Made by a program: the position numbers and the translations under genes. Of a DNA stretch of 64,000 nt, positions 7,999 through 17,511 are shown in pieces. How positions within the stretch are numbered: position 1 is the stretch's first letter; each line of letters starts with the position of its first letter. The stretch comes from Roseibium sp. (lineage in GTDB: Bacteria > Pseudomonadota > Alphaproteobacteria > Rhizobiales > Stappiaceae): contig JAEPNV010000011.1 in assembly GCA_017643215.1 (NCBI GenBank), forward strand, positions 62,001 to 126,000. The letters run 5' to 3'. The notes under the pieces were generated by a model, which was given only the letters and a program-made list of their open reading frames with translations, ran no database searches and was not told where the DNA came from.

Positions 7999-9168
7999 TC
8001 AAGCCGCCAAATCGGCGACCACCGCGTCCAAAACCATGAATCCATCCCGGGTCGCCCGAACCCGGTTTTCCCCGAGTTGTTCGACCATGCCGTGTTCAAG
8101 GAGGTCGGAAAGCCGCTTCTGGTCGACCTGTCTATGCGCCAGCATCTCGTATCTTTTCAGATCGATTCCCTCGGCCAGCCGCAAACCCATGAGCAGGAAC
8201 TCATCGCCCCGTTCTTCCTCGCTAAGGCCATAGTCCTCAACGGTGCCGTGACCGTGTTGTTCCACGTGCGCGAGCCAGGTTTCCGGATGCCGTTCGATTG
8301 CCGTGGCGCGTTTGGTGGCGCCGACGGTCAGACGGCCGTGCGCGCCCGGCCCCGCCCCGACATAGTCGCCATAGCGCCAGTAAACCAGATTGTGCCGGCA
8401 TTCGGCCCCGGGCCGGGCATGATTGGAGACCTCGTAGGCGACAAGGCCATTGGCCTCCGTCAGGTCCTGGGTGAGCGCGTAAAAGTCCGCCGCGCGGTCC
8501 GGCTCGGGAATGTGAAGCTTGCCGGCCTTATGGAGGGCGTAAAACGGCGTGCCCTCCTCGATCGTCAATTGGTAGAGCGACAGGTGATCGGCGGCAAGGT
8601 CCAGGGCACGAGTGAGCTCGCTGCGCCAGCCGTCAAGCGTCTGGTCCGGCCGCGCGTAAATCAGATCGAACGACAATCGCGGAAACGTGTCGCGCGCGGT
8701 TTCAACGGCCCTTAATGCCGTTTCAACATCATGGAGCCGGCCGAGCATGCGCAAGTCCCGGTCGTTGAGCGCCTGCACGCCCAGGGAGACGCGGTTGACA
8801 CCGGCGGCGCGGTAGCCCTTGAACCGGCCCGCCTCGACGCTGGAGGGATTGGCTTCCAGCGTGATTTCGACGTCGTCGCCGACCGTCCAAAGACGCGATA
8901 TCGCCTCCAGAATGCGTGCCACGGTCGCCGGATCCATCAAGGAGGGCGTGCCGCCACCCAAAAACACCGATTGCACCGTCCGGCCGCCGGTCAGGCCAGC
9001 GAAATGGGCCAGTTCCGTTTCAAATGCGGCCGCATACCGGTCCTGCTCGATGGCGTGGTGGCGGACATGGGAGTTGAAGTCACAATACGGGCATTTGGCC
9101 GCGCAGAACGGCCAATGGATGTAGATGCCAAATCCGCCGTCGGGATCGGCCGCCCTCTCCGACATCAC
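7999..9168 (-). CDS. hemW: Radical SAM heme chaperone HemW (coproporphyrinogen III oxidase-like)
   Basis: A 389-residue radical-SAM protein of the HemN-like HemW family. The cluster-binding motif is [14 protein letters not shown] (Cys22, Cys26, Cys29), followed by GGGTPSLM and the [23 protein letters not shown] blocks. HemW is distinguished from true oxygen-independent coproporphyrinogen oxidase by this shorter N-terminus; known members bind heme and insert it into target proteins rather than oxidising coproporphyrinogen. The C-terminal winged-helix (HemN_C) region ends [21 protein letters not shown]. Its ATG overlaps the rdgB stop by 4 bases, so the two are translationally coupled, the usual alphaproteobacterial arrangement. 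Confidence 0.92.
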   Translation of the reverse strand: MMSERAADPDGGFGIYIHWPFCAAKCPYCDFNSHVRHHAIEQDRYAAAFETELAHFAGLTGGRTVQSVFLGGGTPSLMDPATVARILEAISRLWTVGDDVEITLEANPSSVEAGRFKGYRAAGVNRVSLGVQALNDRDLRMLGRLHDVETALRAVETARDTFPRLSFDLIYARPDQTLDGWRSELTRALDLAADHLSLYQLTIEEGTPFYALHKAGKLHIPEPDRAADFYALTQDLTEANGLVAYEVSNHARPGAECRHNLVYWRYGDYVGAGPGAHGRLTVGATKRATAIERHPETWLAHVEQHGHGTVEDYGLSEEERGDEFLLMGLRLAEGIDLKRYEMLAHRQVDQKRLSDLLEHGMVEQLGENRVRATRDGFMVLDAVVADLAA

Positions 9169-9803
9169 CCCTCCAGACAGGCTTTGGCAAATGCTTGAAA
9201 TGCCCGTGCCCGGTGCGAAAGCGCCGGCTGGGTGCGGGACCAGCCGTGTTTTTCCTCCGGCTCCATTTCTCCGAACGTCCGCTCATGACCATCGGGGCGG
9301 AACATCGGATCGTAGCCGAACCCCTTCTCGCCCCGTGGCGGCCAGACGATCTCGCCCTCAACCTCGCCGCGAAACACTTCCGTGTGTCCGTCCGGCCAGG
9401 CAAGACACAGAACCGCGACAAACCCGCCGCGCCGGGCGGCCGGATCCACCGCGCCTTTTTCCTGGAGCTTTTCCTCGACGTTGCGCATGGCCATGGCGAA
9501 ATCCTTGTCCGGTCCCGCCCAGCGCGCGGAATAAATTCCGGGCGCCCCGTCCAGCGCCGCCACGCAAAAACCGCTGTCGTCCGCCAACGCGGGATGGCCG
9601 GACGCCTTGGCCGCAGCGACGGCCTTGAGTTCGGCGTTGGCCTCGAATGTTGTCCCGGTTTCCTCAGGTTCCGGAAGGTTCAGTTCGCCGGCAGAAACGA
9701 CGTCAAAACCATAGGGTTCCAGAAGTTCGATGATTTCGCGGACCTTGCCCTTGTTGTGGCTGGCAACCACAAGGCGCCCCGGATCCAGTGTTCGATAGCG
9801 CAT
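9165..9803 (-). CDS. rdgB: RdgB/HAM1 family dITP/XTP pyrophosphatase
   Basis: House-cleaning nucleotide pyrophosphatase that hydrolyses dITP, ITP and XTP to monophosphates, keeping deaminated purines out of DNA and RNA. The sequence has the family N-terminus [14 protein letters not shown], the substrate-binding [11 protein letters not shown], the catalytic [20 protein letters not shown] with SARWAG, and the FGYDPMF motif. Length (212) is normal. It is first in the rdgB-hemW pair (4-base overlap) and lies downstream of rph on the same strand, separated by 40 bases. rph-rdgB-hemW therefore probably form one transcript. Confidence 0.94.
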   Translation of the reverse strand: MRYRTLDPGRLVVASHNKGKVREIIELLEPYGFDVVSAGELNLPEPEETGTTFEANAELKAVAAAKASGHPALADDSGFCVAALDGAPGIYSARWAGPDKDFAMAMRNVEEKLQEKGAVDPAARRGGFVAVLCLAWPDGHTEVFRGEVEGEIVWPPRGEKGFGYDPMFRPDGHERTFGEMEPEEKHGWSRTQPALSHRARAFQAFAKACLEG

Positions 9804-9843
9804 TCACGGCCCCCATGGATGACGGCGGTCAGGACTCCACGTT

Positions 9844-10557
9844 CTAAAGGATCGACATCTTCTGCAGGTCGACGAGCCGGCCGATGCCGGCCTTTGCGAG
9901 CCCGAGCAACTGGCCAAACTCGTCCTCGGTGAATGGCGCGCCTTCCGCCGTGCCCTGGATTTCGACGATCCCGCCGGACCCGGTCATGACAAAATTGGCG
10001 TCCGTTTCGGCCGCGCTGTCTTCGGCGTAGTCGAGATCAAGAACCGGCATGCCCTCGAAAATGCCGCATGAAATGGCGGCGATATGATCGGTCAGGACCG
10101 GCTTTTGGACCATCTCGCGCGCTTTCATCCACTCGACGCAGTCGCGCAAGGCGACCCACGCGCCGGTGATCGCCGCCGTCCGTGTGCCGCCGTCGGCCTG
10201 GAGCACGTCGCAGTCGACCGAGACCTGGCACTCGCCCAGCGCCTCAAGATCGACGACCGCGCGCAACGACCGGCCAATGAGGCGCTGGATCTCCTGTGTG
10301 CGGCCCGACTGTTTGCCAGCGCTTGCCTCCCGGCGCATGCGTTCTCCGGTCGCCCTCGGCAACATCCCGTATTCGGCGGTCACCCAGCCACGCTGCTGGC
10401 CCCGCAGCCAGGGTGGAACCCGCTCCTCGAGACTGGCGGTGCACAACACATGGGTGTCGCCGAATTTGACGAGGCACGAGCCTTCCGCGTGTTTGGAAAC
10501 ACCCCGCTCAAGGGTGACAGCGCGAAGCTCATCGGCGGCGCGTTTCGACGGGCGCAT
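9844..10557 (-). CDS. rph: Ribonuclease PH
   Basis: Phosphorolytic 3'-5' exoribonuclease that trims the 3' ends of tRNA precursors. The 237-residue sequence carries the RNase PH core: [20 protein letters not shown], the Arg-rich [19 protein letters not shown], the active-site strand [20 protein letters not shown] and the acidic [20 protein letters not shown]. It is a ring-forming hexameric enzyme in known relatives. The gene is divergent from hrcA across 144 bases and heads the rph-rdgB-hemW series. Confidence 0.95.
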   Translation of the reverse strand: MRPSKRAADELRAVTLERGVSKHAEGSCLVKFGDTHVLCTASLEERVPPWLRGQQRGWVTAEYGMLPRATGERMRREASAGKQSGRTQEIQRLIGRSLRAVVDLEALGECQVSVDCDVLQADGGTRTAAITGAWVALRDCVEWMKAREMVQKPVLTDHIAAISCGIFEGMPVLDLDYAEDSAAETDANFVMTGSGGIVEIQGTAEGAPFTEDEFGQLLGLAKAGIGRLVDLQKMSIL

Positions 10558-10701
10558 ACATATATCCTGTTCAAATGTCGCGGCGCGGACCGCGCCTTGG
10601 GCCGCCCGCGAGGGCCTTGTAGACCTGTCCGGGGCTCAACGTAAAGCGCCGCTTGCACAGTTCGCCACTTTTGTCCCTATATCTGATAGGAACCGGTCCA
10701 A

Positions 10702-11778
10702 GTGGACCCGAACGTGGAGACAACACCGTTGAGTCTGGTCGACCTCGACAAACGATCGCGCGAGATCTTCCGATCCATCGTGGAAACCTATCTGGAAACC
10801 GGCGAGCCGGTCGGGTCGCGCAATGTGTCGCGCAACTTGAGCATCGGATTGTCACCGGCATCGGTGCGCAACGTGATGGCCGATCTGGAGCATATCGGCC
10901 TTTTGCATTCGCCCCATACCAGCGCCGGACGGCTTCCGACCGAAATCGGTCTGCGGTTTTTCGTCGATGCGCTGCTTGAAGTGGGTGATCTCAGCCACGA
11001 AGAACGCCAGCAGATCGAAATCCAGGTCCGCGCCTCGCAGCAGGACAACACGGTCGAACAGGTGCTCACCGACGCCAGCCAATTGTTATCTGGCCTGTCG
11101 TCCGGTGCAGGTGTCGTCTTGACCCATAAAAACGATATGCGCCTCAAGCACATCGAGTTCGTCCGCATCGAACCTTTGAAGGCGCTGACCGTGCTTGTCG
11201 GTGAGGATGGCGCAGTCGAAAACCGGATCATCAGCCTGCCGCCCGGCCTGCCATCCTCCGCGCTGGTGGAAGCCAGCAACTACCTGAATGCCCATTTGCA
11301 GGGCCGGACGATCGCGGACGTCAAAGCCGAGCTTGAGCGGATCAAGAAGGCCGACGAGGCGGAACTCGATCAACTGAGCCGCAAGGTCGTGGATGCGGGC
11401 CTTGCCGTCTGGAGCGGCAGCAATCACGAAGACCCGGGCACCTTGATCGTCCGGGGCCGCTCCAATCTTCTGACCGACGTCGACGCCGTTGAGGACCTTG
11501 AGCGCATCCGGCTGTTGTTCGATGACCTTGAGAGCAAACGGGAGCTGATTCAGCTGCTTGGTCTTGCCGAACACGGCGACGGCGTGCGGATCTTCATCGG
11601 GTCGGAAAACAACCTGTTTTCCCTGTCCGGTTCGTCGCTTGTCGTGTCACCGTACCGGGATCGGGATCAGCGTATCGTCGGCGTTTTGGGCGTGATCGGA
11701 CCGACCCGTCTCAATTATGCGCGCGTTATTCCCATGGTCGACTACACCGCGCGCCTTGTCAGCCGGCTGCTTGGCTGA
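10702..11778 (+). CDS. hrcA: Heat-inducible transcription repressor HrcA
   Basis: Repressor of class I heat-shock genes (groESL, dnaK) that binds CIRCE elements when assisted by GroEL. The N-terminal winged helix is typical ([56 protein letters not shown]). The C-terminal domain contains the family ending [20 protein letters not shown] followed by [21 protein letters not shown] 10702 gives 358 residues; GTG 10714 or the TTG at 10729 would also give a plausible start. I see no CIRCE repeat in the window, so its targets lie elsewhere. In relatives grpE usually follows; here moeB does. Confidence 0.94.
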   Translation: MDPNVETTPLSLVDLDKRSREIFRSIVETYLETGEPVGSRNVSRNLSIGLSPASVRNVMADLEHIGLLHSPHTSAGRLPTEIGLRFFVDALLEVGDLSHEERQQIEIQVRASQQDNTVEQVLTDASQLLSGLSSGAGVVLTHKNDMRLKHIEFVRIEPLKALTVLVGEDGAVENRIISLPPGLPSSALVEASNYLNAHLQGRTIADVKAELERIKKADEAELDQLSRKVVDAGLAVWSGSNHEDPGTLIVRGRSNLLTDVDAVEDLERIRLLFDDLESKRELIQLLGLAEHGDGVRIFIGSENNLFSLSGSSLVVSPYRDRDQRIVGVLGVIGPTRLNYARVIPMVDYTARLVSRLLG

Positions 11779-11818
11779 CGCCCGGCCGCACCCTACCAAT
11801 TTCCACCGGATCCTCCTT

Positions 11819-12622
11819 ATGCTGTCTCCCGCCGAACTTGAACGTTATGCCCGCCACATCGTCATGCCGGAGATCGGCGGCGCGGGGCAGCAAAAGCTGA
11901 AAAAGTCGCGTGTTCTGATCATTGGCGCCGGCGGCCTCGGCGCGCCGGTGCTGCAATATCTGGCGGCCGCCGGTGTCGGCACGCTCGGGATCGTGGACGA
12001 CGACACCGTATCGCTGTCGAACCTACAGCGCCAGGTGATCCACGACACCGATCAGCTCGGCGAACCTAAAGTGGCCAGCGCCGCCGAGGCGATCGCCCGG
12101 CTTAATCCCAATGTGAGGGTCGAGCCGCACCCGGTGCGTCTTTCCGGCCACAACGCCATGTCGCTGGTTTCCGACTACGACCTCGTCGCGGACGGATCGG
12201 ACAATTTCAAGACGCGCTATCTGGTCTCCGACGCCTGTTATTTCGCCAAAAAACCGCTGGTGACCGCCGCCGTCGGGCAGTTCGACGGATCCTTGACCAC
12301 ATTGCGGCCGTTCGAGAGCGACGAGACCGGCGCGTTGAACCCGACCTATCGATGCCTGTTTCCAAACCCACCACGCGACGGGCTCTTGCCAACGTGCGCG
12401 GAAGCCGGCGTGCTCGGCGCGTTGACCGGCATTCTGGGCGCCATGCAGGCCATGGAAATCATCAAGGAAATCACCGGTTTTGGCACCGGGCTCGTGGGCC
12501 GGCTGGTGATGTTCGACGCTAAGAGTTTTCGCGTCGAGACCGTCCGCTACCGCCGGTCGCGGACCAATCCGCTCAACGGCGATGCGCCCAAGACCTGGGC
12601 GGATATTCTGGAGACCGGATAA
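11819..12622 (+). CDS. moeB: HesA/MoeB/ThiF family adenylyltransferase (molybdopterin synthase sulfurylase-type)
   Basis: E1-like enzyme that adenylates the C-terminal Gly of MoaD (or of a ThiS-like protein) so that it can accept sulfur for molybdopterin synthesis. The nucleotide site IIGAGGLGAPVLQYLAAAGV is near residue 35, followed by DDDTVSLSNLQRQVIH and KVASAAEAIARLNP. The crossover region reads LLPTCAEAGVLGALTG. The paired Cys-x-x-Cys zinc ligands of Escherichia coli MoeB are not visible. ATG 11819 starts just after the hrcA stop (40 bases). The end is sharply marked by a double terminator. Confidence 0.88.
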   Translation: MLSPAELERYARHIVMPEIGGAGQQKLKKSRVLIIGAGGLGAPVLQYLAAAGVGTLGIVDDDTVSLSNLQRQVIHDTDQLGEPKVASAAEAIARLNPNVRVEPHPVRLSGHNAMSLVSDYDLVADGSDNFKTRYLVSDACYFAKKPLVTAAVGQFDGSLTTLRPFESDETGALNPTYRCLFPNPPRDGLLPTCAEAGVLGALTGILGAMQAMEIIKEITGFGTGLVGRLVMFDAKSFRVETVRYRRSRTNPLNGDAPKTWADILETG

Positions 12623-12668
12623 GACCGCCGGACCCGGGCCGGCGGTCTAGGCCCTGTGGGCTTTTTTT
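12623..12668. terminator. Double hairpin terminator between moeB and secB (bidirectional)
   Basis: GACCGCCGG (12623-12631) pairs with CCGGCGGTC (12639-12647). A second small hairpin GCCC-TGT-GGGC (12651-12661) is followed by seven T (12662-12668). It follows the moeB stop immediately and lies against the secB stop at 12671, so it can serve both convergent genes. The 15 bases at 12647-12661 recur exactly at 38796-38810 inside a dispersed repeat. Confidence 0.85.
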
Positions 12669-12670
12669 GC

Positions 12671-13180
12671 TCAATTCGGCTTCGGCGCGTCGGCGCCATT
12701 TTCCGGCGCCGGGGCCTGCTGAGCCATGTTCTGCCGGTAAAGCTGGGCAAAATCGATCGGATCGAGGAGCAGGGGCGGGAAGCCGCCGTTGCGCGTGGCA
12801 TCGGCCAGAATATTGCGCGCAAAGGGGAAAATCATTCGCGGGCATTCGATCATCACAAACGGATGCATGTGCTCGGTCGGAACGCCGGTGATGCGGAAGA
12901 GGCCCGCATAGACGAGTTCGACGTTGAACATGACCATATCCGGGCGCTGGGCCTTGGCCGTCAGCGTCATGGACACCTCGAACTGGCCCTCGCTCATCTG
13001 CTGGGCGCCGACATTGACGTTGATGTCGAGCTTTGGCTGCTCGCCCTGCTGCAACGAGCGCGGTGCGTTCGGATTTTCAAACGAAAGATCCTTGATGTAC
13101 TGGCCAAGGATGTGCATGCCAGGGGCGGCGGCAGCGTCCTCCGTCTGCGGCTGGGCGCCGCCATCGTTCGTGTCGGTCAT
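12671..13180 (-). CDS. secB: Protein-export chaperone SecB
   Basis: Cytoplasmic tetrameric chaperone that keeps preproteins unfolded and delivers them to SecA. The 169-residue sequence shows the family blocks ILGQYIKDLSFENPNAPRSL, MTLTAKAQRPDMVMFNVELV, YAGLFRITGVPTEHMHPFVM and ECPRMIFPFARNILADATRN, ending in GGFPPLLLDPIDFAQLYRQN. This is typical of alphaproteobacterial SecB, with a short acidic N-terminus and a polar tail. It is divergent from the actS kinase gene; the ~145 bp between them must hold both promoters. Confidence 0.97.
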   Translation of the reverse strand: MTDTNDGGAQPQTEDAAAAPGMHILGQYIKDLSFENPNAPRSLQQGEQPKLDINVNVGAQQMSEGQFEVSMTLTAKAQRPDMVMFNVELVYAGLFRITGVPTEHMHPFVMIECPRMIFPFARNILADATRNGGFPPLLLDPIDFAQLYRQNMAQQAPAPENGADAPKPN

Positions 13181-13324
13181 CGTGTCCTGTTCCGTTTCGC
13201 GGTGCTGGTCAGGATCGGCAGCTTAAAAACCGCCTCCCGGCTGGCGGCCCACGGACACCGCACAACCTCTCAGGGCGGGTGGCTACCACTAAGGACCCGC
13301 GCGTACAAGGCCCGTTCCCTTGCC

Positions 13325-14701
13325 ATGGGCCAGAAACCGCTCCAAAACTGCGCCATGCTGGAACAGCCGCCGCATCAGATTTTGCTGCCGAACCGCCGCC
13401 TGCGCCTGGATACGCTGGTCCGCCTGCGCTGGCTTGCCGTCTCCGGGCAGACCGCCGCGTTGCTGGTCGTTCACATCGGGCTCGGCTACCCGCTGCCGGT
13501 GGGTCTTGCTTTCTCGCTTGTCGCGTTTTCGGCCTGGCTGAATATCTTTTTGAAGATCCATGCGCCGTCCGCGACACGGATTTCGGAAAGCGCGGCAACT
13601 CTGCAGCTCGCCTACGACATTCTTCAAATGAGCGGTCTGTTGTTCCTCACCGGCGGGCTTGGCAACCCGTTCGCATTCCTGCTTCTGGCGCCGGTGATGG
13701 TGTCGGCCACGGGGCTTTCGGCCCAAAAGACAGTGATACTCGGTGTTCTGGCGACCGCCTGTGCCAGCTTTTTGGCGATCTATCACTATCCTCTGCCTTG
13801 GCCGCCGGAAGCCGACTTCCATCTTCCGCGGGTCTATTCATTCGGGGTGTGGGTGGCGCTTGTCCTGTCGCTTGGTTTCATGGCGGTCTATGCGTTTAGG
13901 GTCGCAGAGGAAGGACGACAACTGGCCGATGCCCTGGCGGCCACGGAGCTCGTGCTGGCGCGCGAACAGCATCTTAATGCGCTTGACGGGCTTGCAACAG
14001 CCGCCGCCCACGAGCTCGGCACTCCGCTGGGGACGATCTATCTGGCCGCCAAGGAACTCAGCGACGAGTTCGAGCCGGAGGATCCACGCGGCGATGACAT
14101 CACCTTGATCCGGACGCAGGCCGAGCGTTGCCGGACCATCCTCAAACAACTCGCGTCTTTGTCCAGCCAGGAAGACCAGACCTATCAGCGCATGCCGGTG
14201 TCCCAGCTGATCGAGGATGTTATCGCCCCGCATCGCGGCTTCGGCGTGAGTATTTCGATGCACGCGGACGGCCAGAGCGCCGAACCGGTCGGCTCGCGCA
14301 ACGCCGCGATCCGGTACGGCCTTGGCAATCTTGTCGAAAACGCGGTCGATTTTGCGAAAGGAACCGTCGACGTTACCGCAACATGGGACGAAAAGTCCGT
14401 CGCCATCACGATTTCGGACGACGGCCCCGGGTTTTCCGCCGACGTGATTGGCAAGATCGGCGATCCCTATGTGTCGGAACGCGGCGGCAAACCGGCCAGA
14501 AAACAATCCGGCGGCGGCCTCGGCCTCGGGTTTTTCATTGCCAAGACACTTCTTGAACGGACAGGGGCGAGCGTCTTTTTGAAGAACCGGCCGCCACCCG
14601 ATCATGGCGCGTTCATTCGTGTGAGTTGGCCCCGCTCGGCCATTGAAACACAGAAGCGTGTGGACGAAATACCGGTAACCGGCCATATAGACCATGTATA
14701 A
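13325..14701 (+). CDS. actS: Redox-responsive sensor histidine kinase ActS/RegB/PrrB
   Basis: Global redox sensor of alphaproteobacteria (RegB/PrrB/ActS). Six hydrophobic membrane segments span about residues 30-200. The ubiquinone-sensing motif GGLGNPF is at residues 110-116. The phosphorylated His is at about 229 (AAAHELGTPLGTIYLAA), and the redox-active Cys is at about 269 in AERCRTILKQLA. The 40-residue separation of His and Cys equals that of Rhodobacter RegB (His225/Cys265). The ATPase domain has NLVENAVDFA, ISDDGPGF and GGGLGLGFFIAKTLLE. The open frame runs much further upstream across antisense secB; ATG 13325 (or 13355) is the sensible start. actR follows 68 bases downstream. Confidence 0.94.
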   Translation: MGQKPLQNCAMLEQPPHQILLPNRRLRLDTLVRLRWLAVSGQTAALLVVHIGLGYPLPVGLAFSLVAFSAWLNIFLKIHAPSATRISESAATLQLAYDILQMSGLLFLTGGLGNPFAFLLLAPVMVSATGLSAQKTVILGVLATACASFLAIYHYPLPWPPEADFHLPRVYSFGVWVALVLSLGFMAVYAFRVAEEGRQLADALAATELVLAREQHLNALDGLATAAAHELGTPLGTIYLAAKELSDEFEPEDPRGDDITLIRTQAERCRTILKQLASLSSQEDQTYQRMPVSQLIEDVIAPHRGFGVSISMHADGQSAEPVGSRNAAIRYGLGNLVENAVDFAKGTVDVTATWDEKSVAITISDDGPGFSADVIGKIGDPYVSERGGKPARKQSGGGLGLGFFIAKTLLERTGASVFLKNRPPPDHGAFIRVSWPRSAIETQKRVDEIPVTGHIDHV

Positions 14702-14769
14702 GTAATTGCCCGAGGGCGTTCCGCGGTTTCAAGACGGACGCATGACGGGGCGCTAGAACGACAAAGACA

Positions 14770-15342
14770 ATGAGCGTTGTGAACATGACTGACGCGATGC
14801 ACACGTCCGCCGGCCCGGGCGACAAGAGCCTGCTTCTCGTGGATGACGACAAGCCCTTTCAACAACGGCTTGCCCGGGCCATGGAAAAGCGCGGTTTCAC
14901 TGTTGAAACGGCTGATGGCGTACGCGAGGCCATCGCCAAGGTCGGCGCGCTTCTGCCGGCCTATGCGGTCGTGGACATGCGGCTTGAGGACGGCAACGGC
15001 CTTGACGTGATTGAAACGATCCGGCAACGGCGCCCGGATTGCCGTGCGATCATCTTGACCGGATACGGAAACATCGCGACGGCGGTCACGGCGGTGAAAC
15101 TGGGTGCGGTCGATTATCTGGCCAAACCGGCCGATCCGGACGACATCGTGGCCGCCTTGGGCCGGAAACCTGAAGAGAAAGCGCCGCCCCCGGAAAATCC
15201 GATGTCCGCGGACCGGGTGCGCTGGGAGCACATTCAGCGCGTTTATGAACTGTGCGACCGGAATGTTTCGGAGACCGCGCGCCGGCTCAATATGCACCGG
15301 CGCACGCTGCAACGTATTCTGGCAAAACGCGCACCACGTTAG
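14770..15342 (+). CDS. actR: Redox response regulator ActR/RegA/PrrA
   Basis: Partner of the upstream kinase; in relatives it controls photosynthesis, respiration, CO2 and N2 fixation and acid tolerance genes. The receiver domain (residues ~17-130) has LLLVDDDKPFQQRLARAMEK, the phosphoacceptor Asp69 in VVDMRLEDGNGLD, ILTGYG and YLAKPAD. The C-terminal Fis-type helix-turn-helix is SETARRLNMHRRTLQRILAK, the almost invariant DNA-binding element of this family. The length of 190 is normal. A proline-rich hinge (EEKAPPPENPMS) joins the domains, also a family trait. Confidence 0.96.
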   Translation: MSVVNMTDAMHTSAGPGDKSLLLVDDDKPFQQRLARAMEKRGFTVETADGVREAIAKVGALLPAYAVVDMRLEDGNGLDVIETIRQRRPDCRAIILTGYGNIATAVTAVKLGAVDYLAKPADPDDIVAALGRKPEEKAPPPENPMSADRVRWEHIQRVYELCDRNVSETARRLNMHRRTLQRILAKRAPR

Positions 15343-15468
15343 GTGATATGCATCAAATCCAGCATTCGCCCCGCGATTGCCACTTTGCCCGCGTACCGGG
15401 CGGTGTTGGCGGGGCGTTTTGTTGATGTCATGATCAGCCAGCATACCAAAATCCGGCGGAGAGAAGCC

Positions 15469-17232
15469 ATGCGGCGGACGGGATCCGGTCCCTTGAAACT
15501 CCTTTTGGCGGGCGCCATGAGTGTCGTCGGCATCGCGGCGGGGACTGCCCAGACGCCGCCCGAAACGATCCGCCTCAATGTCGATCCGCCCTCGCCAGGA
15601 ATCCGGTCCGTGCTGATGGACAAAAAGTACCGGCCGATCATCAGCCGGGATGCGGAGGGCGTTATTATCGACACGCTGGACAGCGACGGTGCGCCGCCGG
15701 CCTGTGATGTCAAACTCGAAATAACCCTGGAAAACAGCCGAGTGCTTCACCGGGATGCGGACCTGTGTGCCGGCGGAACGCTGGTCGTTGATGTCGCCAC
15801 CGATGGGAAGCCGGGGCAAGCCCGGGTGATCGGCGGCCCGACCGGCACGTCGCCAGCACCAGATACACCGCCGGCCGAGGCGACGTCTCCGGAACCGGAT
15901 GGGCGCCAGGTGGCCGACGAACCTCAGGAAACGCCGCCGCCGGCCACAGTGACACCACCTCCCTCCGATGGATCGGAGGACGGGGCTCTTCCGCCACTTG
16001 AACGCGCCGAAACACCGATTGACGCGCCGGACACGGATGATGCTGATCCGGCAGCGGTGGCGCCGGATCTGCCGTCGCTGATCACTGACACGCTGTCGCG
16101 CCAATCCGGCGGCGAAACGATTACCATCGAGCCGTCCGAAGCGCGCGTTTGGCGGGCTGAGACCGGCACCGGCCCGGGCGCGCCGTCGACGCTCGTCCAC
16201 GGTGTCGCGGAAACCGACGATGCCGATTTTCGCGCTGCCTGCGATACCCAGTCCGGCGTGGCCACTGTCACGCTTCTACAAACCCAGCCGGCGGTCCAGG
16301 AAGGGCTTACACACCCGGTCGGGCTGAGCGCCGGCGCGTTTACGCAAACCTATTCATCGGTCGGGTCATCGCTGAACAATCAATACGGACAGTCGTTTCC
16401 CGAACTCGCCCTGCCGATGACCGATCCTCTCTGGCAGGCGCTGATCCGGGAGGCGAGCCTCACCGTTTCAATTGAGGGCATGGCACCTTATTCGGTGTCC
16501 TTGAAAGGCAGCGCGGGCCCGGTCCGGCTGTTTGTGGCCGCCTGCTCTGAAGCCCAGCGCATCGTCGGTGAAGATGGTCTTGCGCCGGGCGCGTCGCAGG
16601 CGGAGATCGGCGATGTCGCCTGCACGGATGTGGGCCGGATCCGGTCGATTGAAGGGGTCAGGCCGGGGCAAATCGTGTTTCGCAATGTCAGCTCTGCCGC
16701 GATCAGCGTCCACTGGATCGACTACAATGGCGGCGAACGGCCCTACGCGCGCCTCGAACCCGGCCAGATTCTAGAACAGCAGACTTTTGTTTCGCATGCC
16801 TGGATAGTCCGTGGCATAGGTGGACAGTGCCAGGGCATCTTCATCAGCCGCACGCCCTACCGGGAAGTCACGATCGGTACATCCGGAGCCGGACCGGCCC
16901 TCGGGCAACCGGTGCTGCCGCCAGCGGACTTCGCTGGCCCCGTCCCGCCCGGACTGGTCGGCGCGGGTCCGGCCGGCCTGCCCTCCGGGCCGGGCCCCGG
17001 CAACATCGCCGACTATCTGTGCACCGCAGGCATTGATCTTAATGTCGTTTTTGCGCCCGATGGCCAGACCGCGACCGTTGCTGAAATGGGATACGGCGTC
17101 GTGACACTGCAGCGTCAGGCCGATGCGTCCGGGTTTCATTACGCCGGGCAGGGTCACGTTCTCAAAGGCCAAATCCAAAACGCCACCTGGACCCGGCCGG
17201 GTCTGCGCGATGTGTTTTGCGCGCGGCGATAG
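15469..17232 (+). CDS. Secreted protein of unknown function with a VHL beta-domain-like region
   Basis: A 587-residue exported protein. The start at 15469 is chosen for the GGAGAG about 6 bases upstream and because it gives a standard signal peptide (GPLKLLLAGAMSVVGIAAGT, cleavage near AQT). Residues ~120-210 are Pro/Thr/Glu/Asp-rich and probably disordered. A central beta-rich region (~250-365) contains SVGSSLNNQYGQSFPELALP. Residues ~400-465 resemble the beta domain of the von Hippel-Lindau protein: IVFRNVSSAAISVHWIDYNG, GERPYARLEPGQ, then FVSHAWIVR, keeping the His and Trp of the eukaryotic HIF-binding surface. The C-terminal region has Cys pairs suggesting periplasmic disulfides. I know no function for it. 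It follows actR by about 126 bases and could be co-transcribed. Confidence 0.7.
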   Translation: MRRTGSGPLKLLLAGAMSVVGIAAGTAQTPPETIRLNVDPPSPGIRSVLMDKKYRPIISRDAEGVIIDTLDSDGAPPACDVKLEITLENSRVLHRDADLCAGGTLVVDVATDGKPGQARVIGGPTGTSPAPDTPPAEATSPEPDGRQVADEPQETPPPATVTPPPSDGSEDGALPPLERAETPIDAPDTDDADPAAVAPDLPSLITDTLSRQSGGETITIEPSEARVWRAETGTGPGAPSTLVHGVAETDDADFRAACDTQSGVATVTLLQTQPAVQEGLTHPVGLSAGAFTQTYSSVGSSLNNQYGQSFPELALPMTDPLWQALIREASLTVSIEGMAPYSVSLKGSAGPVRLFVAACSEAQRIVGEDGLAPGASQAEIGDVACTDVGRIRSIEGVRPGQIVFRNVSSAAISVHWIDYNGGERPYARLEPGQILEQQTFVSHAWIVRGIGGQCQGIFISRTPYREVTIGTSGAGPALGQPVLPPADFAGPVPPGLVGAGPAGLPSGPGPGNIADYLCTAGIDLNVVFAPDGQTATVAEMGYGVVTLQRQADASGFHYAGQGHVLKGQIQNATWTRPGLRDVFCARR

Positions 17233-17383
17233 GGTTTGGTGAACATGCAAAAGGGAAGTGTGGCGGTCGGCGCAGTTTCCGATGACGGCGCCTGCACCGC
17301 ACCCCAGGAGCCTTTGGGTCCAATGCCAAAACGACGATGAAAATCCTCCGAGGTTGATGACACTCCCCGGTTTTTCCGTCGTC

Positions 17384-17407
17384 ATCCTCGGACAAGGTTC
17401 CGAGGAT
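17384..17407. repeat. Palindromic intergenic repeat (REP-like)
   Basis: ATCCTCGGA (17384-17392) is exactly complementary to TCCGAGGAT (17399-17407). The flanks GTC...CCATGA make it look like the dispersed 'GTCATCCTCGGAC...CCGAGGAT' palindromes found between genes in many alphaproteobacteria. It sits between two convergent genes in the 279-base gap 17233-17511, where I see no gene. It may also act as a transcription terminator or mRNA-stabilising structure. Confidence 0.6.
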
Positions 17408-17511
17408 CCATGAAAATCAAAGCGTTATGGATGCTTGGGGCATGCCCGCGCATGACTGCCGAAAGATAAATTGGGTTGTCAGAAGTCTGCGACGATGAAT
17501 GCCGTCCCTCG

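Noticed and set aside
7743..8099. 118-codon minus-strand open frame between phaZ and hemW
   Set aside because: A third of it overlaps hemW in another frame, and the product shows no family features. The region is better explained as the phaZ promoter.
10640..10701. Heat-shock (RpoH-type) promoter before hrcA
   Set aside because: CTTG and CCTATAT are present, but their spacing (about 20) is too wide for the known consensus, and no CIRCE repeat is seen.
12656..13324. Upstream extension of the actS frame
   Set aside because: Runs antisense through secB and has no resemblance to RegB-type kinases; ATG 13325 or 13355 is the real start.
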